Of a DNA stretch of 64,000 bases, positions 24,351-34,971 are shown in pieces. The stretch covers positions 73,923,138 to 73,987,137 of the forward strand of contig CM043699.1 of assembly GCA_023935145.1 (NCBI GenBank), given 5' to 3'. The position numbers and the translations under genes are program-made. Each line of letters starts with the position of its first letter. Position 1 is the stretch's first letter. This stretch comes from Bretschneidera sinensis. Taxonomy: Eukaryota; Streptophyta; Magnoliopsida; Brassicales; Akaniaceae. Below the pieces are notes generated by a model. It did no database searches. It was not told the origin of the DNA and saw only the letters and a program-made list of their open reading frames with translations.

Positions 24351-27300
24351 ATGGCTTCAAATTTCGTTGTTGAGAAATTTGATGGAAAGAGAGATTTTTC
24401 CCTGTAGAAGCGGAAGATCAAGGTGGTTCTAATGCAACAGAAAGTGGACTTGGCTATTGGAGAAGATGATGCTTTTCCAGCAAGTGTCACGGAGGACCAG
24501 CGGGTTGAGATGAAGTAGATGGCTTACAACTCCATTTTCTTGCACATATCGGATAGTATCACAAGAGAGTGCGGAGACTCGGAAGATCCGGCTGTCATAT
24601 GGAAGAAACTAGATGAGTTGTTTCTTACCAAAACTCTCCCTAACAAGATTTATCTTCTTAAAAGAATTTTTACTTTTAAAATGGATCCTAGTAAAGAGTT
24701 GCAAGATAATCTTGATGTCTTTAATAAGCTAGTTCAAGATTTGAATAGCTGTAGCATTACATTTCCGGATGAATAATTGGTTGTTATCTTGTTAAATTCT
24801 CTTCCTGATTGCTTTGATAATTTGATTAATTCTATTGAGTATAGAAGGGATACTTTAACAAAGGAGATTGTGATCAATGCCATAAGGGCACATGACTTCA
24901 AAGCCAAGATGAAGGAGACATCAAGTGGAGATGGGTTGTTCGTAAGAGGAAGGCTAGCAACTCGGAATGGCAGTAGCAACCATAGCAACTACTGGGAGAA
25001 ATCAAAAGGTAGAGGGCAAAGCCATGGAATAGCACATTCCAAATCAAGATTTGGAAAGAGATGCTTCTACTACAACAAGGAGGGTCATTTCAGAAAAGAT
25101 TGCAAGAAGAAGATGTGGGATGAGAGAAGAAGCCACACCAACAATGGAGATGCTTCGGTTGCCAAGTGAGAACAGCAAGATGATGTTCTTGTTGTGCACT
25201 CAAATGTGAGCAGGAGGTAAGGCAGTGAAAAGTGGATTCTGGATTCCAGGTGCACTTATCATATGTGCCCTCACAAGGAATGGTTCAAGAATTTCAAGGA
25301 GATCAATGATGGAAGGGTCTTCTTGGGGAATGACAATTCTTGCCAAGTGAGAGGGATTGGAGACATCCAATTGAGGATGTTTGATGAAGTCACAAGACTG
25401 ATGCGAAATATGAGGTATCTTCCAGATTTGAAGAGAAATTTGGTCTCATTGGGGCAGCTAGATTCCTTAGGGTATACATGCAAAGTAGAAGGAGGAAAGA
25501 TCAAAGTGGCCAAGGGATCTTTGGTAGTGATCAAGGCAGCAAGAAACAATGGACTCTGTGAGATGATCGGAGAGACAAAAATTAATGATCAAGCAGTAAG
25601 CTTGATGGCTGAGATGGATAAGGCAGCCCCTTTAGTACACTCGCTTGGGACACATAAGCGAAAAGGGCCTGCAAGTTCTTAGCAAGGATGGTCTACTTGG
25701 AGGAGACAAAGTAGAGAAACTGGATTTTTGTGAGAGTTGCATTCTTAGGAAGCAACACCGGGTCAACTTCAACACCGGAGTGCACAAGTTTATGGGGACT
25801 CTTGACTACATTCATTCAGACCTTTGGGGACCAGCAAGAACACCAACACAGGGAGGTAACTTTTACTTTCTGTCTTTAATTGATGATTATTCAAGAAGAG
25901 TGTGGGTTTATTTGTTTAGAAATAAATCGGATGCCTTGAATAAATTTGTTGTGTGGAAGAAGTTACTGGAAACTCAAACCAATAAGGTAGTTAAGGCTTT
26001 ACGAACCGATAATGGCTTAGAATTTTGCAATAAGGATTTTGATAAATTCTATGAATTAAACGGCATTCTAAGACATAGAACGGTTGTAAAAACACCTCAG
26101 CAAAATGGAGTTGCTGAGAGGATGAATAGAACCCTTATGGAAAAGGTTAGGTGCATGTTAATAGGATCCGGTTTACCAAAATATTTTTGGGGAGAAGCTG
26201 TGGCTACAGCTGCATACTTGGTAAATAGATCACCCTCTAGAGCTTTAGAGCTCAAGAATCCCAAGGAGATGTGGAGTAGAAAACCCCCTGAATTAAGCAA
26301 CCTTAGAACTTTTGGGTGTGCTGCATATGCACATCAAAAGGAGGATAAACTTAGCCTAAGATCTAGAAAATGTGTATTTCTAGGATATGGTGATGGGATT
26401 AAGGGATATAGGTTGTGGTCCTTAGAAAAGAAAGGCATGAAACTCATTATAAGTAGGAATGTTATTTTTAATGAATTGTTATTTCCCTACTTGGAGAAAA
26501 CTAACCCTGCAAGGGCTAGTGAGCAAACTAGTCCGGAAGTTGTAGAGCATCGCATCAAGAAGAGTTTGGTTCAGGTAGAGCAAGGAAGGCAAGAGGGTTC
26601 GGACTAGGTAGAGCCCTTGAATGAAGACCATGCTCAAGAAACTCAAGAAGAGGCTGAACAAGAAGAGGTTGATGCAGCAAGTCATAATGACTACCAGCTC
26701 ACAAGAGACCGAAAAAGGAGGGTGGTTAGATCACCTTTGAGATATGGGTTTGCGAATGCTAATGTAGTAGCTCCTTGGATAGAAGGAGAGGTTGAACAAG
26801 AAACTTACACGGATGCCATTGAGTGTAAGGATTCGTCAAAGTGGCTGCTGGCTATGGAGGAAGAAATGGATTCTTTGATGAAGAATAACTCTTGGGAGTT
26901 GGTGCCCAAACCAGAAAAATAGAGAGTTGTGGATTGTAGATGGATCTACAAGATCAAAGAAGGGAATACTCCAGGAGATGAAGTCCAGTATAAAGCTAGG
27001 ATGGTGGCAAAGAGGTTCACACAAAAAGAAGGCATAAATTTCACCGAAATCTTCTCACCGGTTGTGAAGTACAAGACAACATAAATAGTGTTAGCATTAG
27101 TGGTCCAATTTGATTAGGAAATCGAGCAAATGGATGTGAAGACAACGTTCTTACATAGGGAGCTCGATGAGACCATTTTCATAAGGCAATCTGAAGGCTA
27201 TGAGGAAGGAAGGCAGGGAGAGTTGGTGTGCAAATTGAAGAAATCTCTCTATGGCCTGAAGCAATCACCTTGGCAATGGAATAAGAGGTTTGATTCCTTT

Positions 27301-28362
27301 GTATTCAGCTTGGGTTTCATGAGGAGCTACTATGATTCGTGCTTGTACTATAAGGGGCAGAAGGTTGAGGAAGTGGTGATCATCCTCATCTATGTTGATG
27401 ACATGTTGCTAGCTGGGAGAAACATGGAGAGGATAAGGAAATTGAAGGCTCAATTCAGTGAGGAGTTTGAGATGAAGGATCTTGGCCATGCATAGAAGAT
27501 CCTTGGGATGTGTATCATCCGGGAAAGGGAGAGAAACAGATTTAAGATCTCTCAAACTTCCTATAGAGAGAAGATGATATCTAAGTTCTCTATGGAAGAT
27601 AACAAACCAGTGAAGGTTCTCTTTGCTGGTCATTTCAAGTTCTCCAGCAATCAATGTCCGAGATCGGAGGTGGAGAAGAAGGAAATGGAAAAAGTCCCTT
27701 ATTCTAGTGTTGTTGGTTATGTTATGTTCACCATGGTAAGAACTAGACCTGACATTGCTTATGCAATGAGTGTTCTCAGCAGGTTTATGAGTAATCCTGA
27801 AAAGGAGCATTGGCTTGGGATGAAGTGGTTGCTGAGGTACTTGAAGGGAAGCCCAGAAGTTGGGCTGGTTTATGAGAAGAGGGGTAAGTCCATCTACCTT
27901 GAGGGTTTTGCGCATTCGGACTATAGTGTAGACCGGGATAAAAGGAGATCAATTACCTCCTACTTCTTCAACTTAAACGGATGTTGTGTAAATTGGAAGG
28001 CTCAGTTGTAGCCAGTGGTGGCACTCTCAACAACCGAGGCTGAGTACATAGCGGCTACGGAGGCCGTTAAGGAGGCTATGTGGTGCAAAGGGTTGCTGGA
28101 AGAGTTAAATGTAATGGAGGAGTAGGTTGTGGTGTTTTCGGAGAGTCAAAGTGCATTGCGCTTGTGTAAGAATCCGGTGTTCCATGAGAGGACAAAGTAC
28201 ATGGATGTTCGATATCATTTCATTCGGGAAAATGTTACAAAAGGATGCATCCATGTGGACAAGGTAGCCACAGAAGAAAATCCTGCAGATTTAGGTACTA
28301 AAGTCCTACCTCTAAGTAAGTTCAATCATTGCCTTGGACTACTTAAGATTAGAGTTGGTTAA
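24351..28362 (+). pseudogene. copia-1 gag-pol remnant
   Basis: The order is gag, zinc knuckle, protease, integrase, RT and RNase H, the Ty1/copia order of the tobacco Tnt1 group. Gag starts MASNF at 24351. The zinc knuckle near 25060-25105 has Tyr for the second Cys. The protease site at 25242-25250 reads D-S-R where D-S/T-G is expected. Integrase shows WGEAV and the TDNG and VAERMN blocks. RT shows YVDDM near 27390. RNase H ends SKFNHCLGLLKI. Twelve stops are seen, among them TAG at 27115-27117 and 28009-28011, and a one-base insertion near 25630 shifts the frame. It cannot make a polyprotein. Confidence 0.95.
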
Positions 28363-28442
28363 TTGATGACTCAAGATGAGTTTGGATCCTGAAGCTCTCT
28401 GCACAATGGTTCAGGTTTAAACACTTAGACAAAGGTAGAGAT

Positions 28443-29405
28443 TGTTGGTATTTTTCTAAGGTTTAAACATATCTAAACATGGTTCAAAGATGGTTAAAGT
28501 CTAAACCAAGGTTGGAAGATTAAAATACAGCATGTTAAAGGAGTGCACACATGTGTGTGTGTGCACACCCCTAATCAACAAAGCAAAGTAGTGCACACTG
28601 CTGTGTGAAGGGCAGCATCAGTGTGTGCCTCACCACCCCTTCACCAGTGCCTCACTGTCCAACAAAGAAGCAGCTTGGAGAAGGGCAGCGCCACACCGCC
28701 CCTCCACCAGCACCGCACCGCCTAGAATGTGGTGCAAATGAGCTATGTCTAGCGCCTCACCGCTCCCTGTTTAGCGCCTAGGCGCTAGGCACACTGATGC
28801 ACACATAGACAACTCGTTTTAGCCTCTTGTTTGGTGTGTAGATGCAAGGTTAAAATGCACCACACCACTTAGGATTTATGGAGGGCCATGGTTAAGTGGT
28901 CATCAAGATCTAAGGGTGGAGATTGACTCTTAAGATTGGACAAGAAGTTGGTGCACTATATAAAGGGTCACCTAGCTTCATTCTAAACATATTGTTGTGA
29001 CATACTTTGAGATCAATTGTTAAGAGTGACAAGACACAATACAAGAGAGAATTGTGTGAGAGTGCAAAGATACAAAACACAAGAGGGACTCATTGTAGAG
29101 AGGCTGGTTGTAAAGAAGAGAGAGTAGTATAGATAGAGAGCATCGTAATAGTTCTTCTCTTCTTGGTTTCTTCAAGAACTTGAGCTTCTTGAATAGGGTT
29201 GCTGTAATTGTAAAGAACCATTGATTTAGTGCAGAGAGTTCAGAGGAACTCACGGGGACGTAGGCTATTGCCGAACCTCGATAACAAATCGCTTGTCTTC
29301 TTTTCTTTCTTGCTTTCGATTGCTGTATTTCTTTCTATAAGTCATTCTAGACTTGGGTGTTTGGAAGATCACCACCTGGGCATCTTGTCAAGATGATTTC
29401 CAATA
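28443..29405 (+). repeat. 3' LTR of copia-1
   Basis: It starts TGTTGGTATTTTTCTAAGG and ends GATTTCCAATA. It is shorter than the 5' LTR by small deletions in the GC-rich part and before TCTTCTCTTCTTGG. Its last ~11 bases are carried into the neighbouring triplication. Confidence 0.9.
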
Positions 29406-32400
29406 TGAGAGGCTAAAATCTTCATCTAAGGTTAAAGACGAAGCCTCGCCATTTTTTGGCATAATATTTTCAGATTTGTTCATACAATTCTGATATTTTT
29501 AGTATATATGTTCTGTTCAATTATTTGAGTAAAATCTTATGATTGATTGCTTTTAAATTGTTAAATTGGATATTTCTTGTGTTTCATCTACTGGATATGG
29601 CGGATCATGCAAATTAGATTGGATATCCATTATGATTTGTGAATTAAACGAATACATTGAACAGTTTTGGTTTAGTTTGGGTATTCACCGTGATATGTAT
29701 AATGGTGGATTCATGGAATGATTTGATAGATTATTTTTATATAGAACATGAAGATATATGCTTTACTTTGGTGGGGTGGATTCAGAAAACCTTAGCGTTT
29801 TTATTAGTTGTTTTTAAATCAATTTAGTTTAGTTTATATTTCTTTGCAAAAATACAATTCAAAATTTGGAACTAGGTTAAAATAGGTTTAGTTTAGATAA
29901 AAACACATTTTCACAACGCAATTCCCTGTGGATTCGACCTAGAACTTGCACAACACTATATTGCAAACGACTTATGCGCTTACGAGTAATTTAAAACTCA
30001 CAACACTCAGCATGAGTCACCATATCAACTGACTCCAATCCTAAGAAGTCCAAGGCAATGATTGAACTTGCTTAGAGGTAGAACTTGAGTACCTAAATCT
30101 GCAGGATTTTCTTCTGTTGTGACTTTGTCCACATGAATGCATCCTTTCATAACATTTTCCCGAATGAAATGATACCGTACATCCATATGCTTAGTCTTCT
30201 CCTGGAACACCGGATTCTTACAAAAATGCAACGCACTTTGGCTATTCGAATACACCACCACCTGCTATTTTAAGACCTTCAACTCATCCAACAACCCTTT
30301 GGACCACATAGCCCTCTTAATGGCTTCCGTTGTCACTATGTACTCAGCCTCGGTTATTGAGAGTGCTACCACCGGCTGTAACTGAGCCTTCAAGTACCTC
30401 AGCAACCACTTCATCCCAAGTCAAAGCTCCTTTTTGAGATTACTCAAAAAGGAAAGAGGCGATTTCCAATATGAGAGGCTAAAATCTTCATCTAAGGTTG
30501 AAGATGAAGCCTCGCCATTTTTTAACATAATATTTTCAGATTTGTTCATACAATTCTGATATTTTTAGTATATATGTTCTGTTCAATTATTTGAGTAAAA
30601 TCTTATTATTGATTGCTTTTAAATTGTTAAATTGGATATTCCTTGTGTTTCATCTACTGGATACGGCGGATCATGCAAATTAGATTGGATATCCATTATG
30701 ATTTGTGAATTAAACGAATACATTGGACAGTTTTGGTTTAGTTTGGGTATTCACCGTGATATGTATAATGGTGGATTCATGGAATGATTTGATAGATTAT
30801 TTTTTATATAGAACATGAAGATATATGCTTTACTTTGGTGGGGTGGATTCAGAAAACCTTAGCGTTTTTATTAGCTGTTTTTAAATCAATTTAGTTTAGT
30901 TTATATTTCTTTGCAAAAATACAATTCAAAATTTGGAACTAGGTTAAAATAGGTTTAGTTTAGATAAAAACACATTTTCACAACGCAATTCCCTGTGGAT
31001 TCGACCTCGAACTTGCACAACACTATATTGCAAACGACTTATGCGCTTGCGAGTAATTTAAAACTCACAACACTCAGCATGAGTCACCATATCAACTGAC
31101 TCCAATCCTAAGAAGTCCAAGGCAATGATTGAACTTGCTTAGAGGTAGAACTTGAGTACCTAAATCTGCAGGATTTTCTTCTGTTGTGACTTTGTCCACA
31201 TGAATGCATCCTTTCATAACATTTTCCCGAATGAAATGATATCGTACATCCATATGCTTAGTCTTCTCCTGGAACACCGGATTCTTACAAAAATGCAACG
31301 CACTTTGGCTATCCGAATACACCACCACCTGCTATTTTAGGACCTTAAACTCATCCAACAACCCTTTGGACCACATAGCCCTCTTAATGGCTTCCGTTGT
31401 CACTATGTACTCAGCCTCGGTTATTGAGAGTGCTACCACCGGCTGTAACTGAGCCTTCAAGTACCTCAGCAACCACTTCATCCCAAGTCAAAGCTCCTTT
31501 TTGAGATTACTCAAAAAGGAAAGAGGCGATTTCCAATATGAGAGGCTAAAATCTTCATCTAAGGTTGAAGATGAAGCCTCGCCATTGTTTGGCATAATAT
31601 TTTCAGATTTGTTCATACAATTCTGATATTTTTAGTATATATGTTCTGTTCAATTATTTGAGTAAAATCTTATTATTGATTGCTTTTAAATTGTTAAATT
31701 GGATATTCCTTGTGTTTCATCTACTGGATACGGCGGATCATGCAAATTAGATTGGATATCCATTATGATTTGTGAATTAAACGAATACATTGGACAGTTT
31801 TGGTTTAGTTTGGGTATTCACTGTGATATGTATAACGGTGGATTCATGGAATGATTTGATAGATTATTTTTATATAGAACATGAAGATATATGCTTTACT
31901 TTGGTGGGGTGGATTCAGAAAACCTTAGCGTTTTTATTAGTTCTTTTTAAATCAATTTAGTTTAGTTTATATTTCTTTGCAAAAATACAATTCAAAATTT
32001 GGAACTAAGTTAAAAATAGGTTTAGTTTAGATAAAAAAACATTTTCACAACGCAATTCCCTGTGGATTCGATCTCGAACTTACACAACACTATATTGCAA
32101 AAGACTTATGCGCTTGCGAGTAATTTAAAACTCACAACACTCAGCATGAGTCACCATATCAACTGACTCCAATCCTAAGAAGTCCAAGGCAATGATTGAA
32201 CTTGCTTAGAGGTAGAACTTGAGTACCTAAATCTGCAGGATTTTCTTCTGTTGTGACTTTGTCCACATGAATGCATCCTTTCATAACATTTTCCCGAATG
32301 AAATGATACCGTACATCCATATGCTTAGTCCTCTCCTGGAACACCGGATTCTTACACAAATGCAACGCACTTTGGCTATCCGAATACACCACCACCTGCT

Positions 32401-32584
32401 ATTTTAGGACCTTCAACTCATCCAACAACCATTTGGACCACATAGCCCCCTTAATGGCTTCCGTTGTCACTATGTACTCAGCCTCAGTTATTGAGAGTGC
32501 TACCACCGGCTGTAACTGAGCCTTCAAGTACCTCAGCAACCACTTCATCCCAAGTCAAAGCTCCTTTTTGAGATTACTCAAAAA
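29395..32584. repeat. Tandem triplication of a 1.07-kb TE-junction segment
   Basis: Three direct copies start at 29395, 30461 and 31528. Each begins with the last 11 bases of the copia-1 3' LTR (GATTTCCAATA), followed by the TGAGA target duplication, the end of solo LTR L1, the CTCAG duplication, and reversed RNase H of copia-0 ending in TCAAAAA. Between copies is the 10-base filler GGAAAGAGGC (30451-30460 and 31518-31527). The third copy runs straight on into copia-0 without the filler. Copies differ at scattered sites, so this does not look like a simple assembly duplication. Confidence 0.95.
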
Positions 32585-33702
32585 TCTGCTGAGAACTCTA
32601 TTTACCTGAGAAGTGTCGGGTCTAGTGCTTACCATCATGAACATGACTGATCCAACCGTAATACAGTAAGGGACCTTTTCCATTTCCTTCTTCTCGTCAT
32701 CCATTCCAGGACATTGTCCGCTGGACAACTTGAAATGACCAGCAAGGGGAATCTTCATTGGTTTACCATCTTCTATATTGAGAAACCTTCAACCTGTTTC
32801 TCTCCCTTTCCCGGATTATTCTCATCCCAAGGATCTTTTGTGCAAGGCCAAGATCCTTCCTCTCAAACTCTAAACTGAGTTGATACTTCAACCTTTATAT
32901 CCTCTCCCTGTTATTATCAACCAATAGCATATCATCGACATAGATGAGGATAATCACCATTTCATCTACCTTGTGTCCAGGTGAGAAAATTTATGTGAAA
33001 TCTATGCCTTCTCTTTGCGTGAACCCCTTTGCCACCAGCCTAGCCTTGTTCCGAACTTTATCTCTTGGAGGGTTCCCTTCTTTGATCTTGTAAATCCACT
33101 TACAATCCACAACTCTCTGTTTTCCTGGAATGTGCACCAATTCCCAAGAGTTGTTCTTCCTTAAAGAATCCATTTCTTCCTCCATAGCTAGCTTCCATCT
33201 TGACAAATCCTTACATTCCCTGGCATCAATGTAAGTCTCTGGTTCACTTATCCCTCATTCTGTTCAAGGATCTGCTGCATTCACAGCCGCAAAACCATAT
33301 CTTAAAGGTGGTATGACCAGCCTTCTTTCCCGGTCCCTTGTGAGCTGATAGTCATTCTGACTTGCTGCATTATCCCCTTCTAGTTCAGCCTCCTTATGAG
33401 CGTCTTGAGCTTGGTCTTCATCAGTGGGCTCTACCTAGTCCGAACCCTCTTTCCTTCCTTGTTCTACTTGAACTGAATTTTCCTTGATGTTATGCTCCAT
33501 AAATACATAACTGGTTAGCTCACTATCCCCTACAAGGTTAGTTTTCTCCAAATAGGGAAATACATGCTCATTTAAAATGACATCCCTACTTATTATGAGT
33601 TTAAATCCTTTTAGCTCTAAGGACCATAACCTATACCCCTTAGCCCCTTCCGCATATCCTAGAAACACACATTTTCTAGATATTGGGCTAAGTTTATCAT
33701 CT
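30011..33702 (-). pseudogene. copia-0 pol remnant (integrase end, RT, triplicated RNase H)
   Basis: Read leftwards: integrase C-terminal block (33668-33435, with SRDVI and VFPYLEKTN), the variable linker, an RT start (33206-32991), then a ~300-bp deletion joining the IDFT block to HKVDEM and the YVDDM box near 32950-32935. Next is an RT/RNase H linker with stops (32758-32555). RNase H has lost about 150 bp between YLK and AQLQPVV. The remaining RNase H end is present three times (32395-32159, 31328-31092, 30261-30025). The Gln codon before PVVAL is intact here, unlike copia-1, -2 and -4. Confidence 0.9.
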
Positions 33703-34730
33703 TGTTGTTATTTATCTAAGGTTCAAACAGGTCCAACCATGGGTTAAAAATGGTTAAAGTCCAAACCAAAGGTGGGGTATAAAATTTCAGCATGTTAAAA
33801 GGCTGCACACATGTGTGTGCATCATTTTGGAGCAAGGGAAGGCCATACACACTAGTGTGTGCACTTCTGCACACAGGTAGAAAGGTGTGCGCACAGCACC
33901 AGCACCTAGGTGCCCAAAACCCAACGCCGCGCCCTCCAGTGTGTTGCACATCAGGTACGCACCAGTGCCTAGGCACCGCACCCTCCAGCGTGTTGCACAC
34001 TAGGTGCGCACCAGCGCCTAGACGCCCAGCACCCAGTGCCGCACTGCCCAGAGACATCACAAGCGCACTCTACCCCAGTGCCAAGGCGTGCCCTATTGAG
34101 CACCAAGGCACACATGGGCAGAATGACTTAGGACTCTCCAAAGTGTGTGTGCAAAATACCAAAACGCATAGCACCACTTGGAGGATGATGAAGGGCTAAG
34201 ATTAAAAGGAGATCATAATCAAAGGGTGGAGATTGATTCACAAGAATGTCCAAAAAGTGAAAGGCTATAAAAGGGGTTCTTAAGCCTCATTTTCACACAC
34301 TACAGAAACATATAGAACAAGAGAAAGTTGTGACATTGTGAGATCAATTATAAATACAAGAGAGAATTGTGTGAGAGACATAAACACAAGAGGGACTCTT
34401 TGTAGTGAGGCTGGTTGTAAAAAAGAGAGAGTAGTATAAAGAGAGAGCATTGCAATCTTCTTTCTTCTCTTCTTGGTGTCTTCAAGAACTTGGTTTCTTG
34501 AAGGGGATTGCTATAACTTGTAAGAACCATTTGGGATAGTGCAGAGAGTTCGGAGGAACTCACGGGGACGTAGGCACATTGCCGAACCTCGATAACAAAT
34601 TGCTTGTCTTATTTCTTTCTTTGATTTTCTATTCTTGTGTTCGATTGCTGAAATTATTTTTACAAGCCATTCTAGACTTGGGTGTTTGGAAGATCACCAC
34701 CTGGGCATCTTGTCAAGGTGATTTCCAACA
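33703..34730 (+). repeat. 5' LTR of copia-2
   Basis: It starts TGTTGTTATTTATCTAAGG and ends GATTTCCAACA. A TATAAAAGGGG promoter box lies near 34266. The GC-rich part (33900-34050) holds two to three imperfect ~60-bp repeats built on CCCTCCAGYGTGTTGCACAY and GCACCAGYGCCTAG, a minisatellite absent in this form from copia-1. Confidence 0.9.
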
Positions 34731-34971
34731 GTGGTATCAGAGCTTTGGACAGTAGTATCAGAGCTGCACAGCTGGGTATCGGAGGAAGAACAAGAAGGTG
34801 ACGGAGCCAAGACTCCAAGAATCAAAGATCAACTTCTTGGGTGATTCAAGAACGGTGTAAACTTGAAGGTTGATTCAAGAATGGTGTTAAGATCCATCTT
34901 CGATCTTTGTTCTTGAGGTTGAAGAAAGCATTTGTAGGTAGTGCATAAATCTGGGATCTTGTCCGCAAAAG

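Larger units (their letters stand above)
23108..29405 (+). mobile_element. copia-1: full-length Tnt1-like Ty1/copia element, defective
   Basis: The 5' LTR is 23108-24101 and the 3' LTR 28443-29405. The target duplication TGAGA is at 23103-23107 and 29406-29410. The primer-binding site at 24102 reads GTGGTATCGGAG, close to the initiator-Met tRNA type GTGGTATCAGAGC. The polypurine tract is AAAGGTAGAGAT before 28443. The terminal CA of the 3' LTR is TA. The element is inserted in solo LTR L1. The coding region has twelve in-frame stops and one frameshift. Confidence 0.95.
22288..30005 (+). mobile_element. Gypsy-type solo LTR (L1) split by copia-1
   Basis: The LTR opens TGATGAGTGCC and closes CTCACAACA, and is flanked on both sides by the 5-bp duplication CTCAG (22283-22287 and 30006-30010). 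Without copia-1 it is about 1.4 kb (22288-23107 plus 29411-30005), with no internal region, so it is a solo LTR left by recombination. Near its end is TTCCCTGTGGATTCGACCTC, a motif seen near the end of several plant gypsy LTRs. It is nested in copia-0. Confidence 0.85.

Noticed and set aside
27409..27915. 168-codon minus-strand frame in copia-1
   Set aside because: It is antisense to conserved RT/RNase H coding sequence. Equivalent shadows occur in every copia copy.
30025..32395. Three near-identical minus-strand frames as a small gene family
   Set aside because: They are the RNase H end of copia-0 repeated by the local triplication. They are not independent genes.
33716..34199. Cys/His-rich open frames on both strands in the copia-2 LTR
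   Set aside because: They result from the GC-rich minisatellite in the LTR. The same frames recur with breaks in the 3' LTR (39167-39542).
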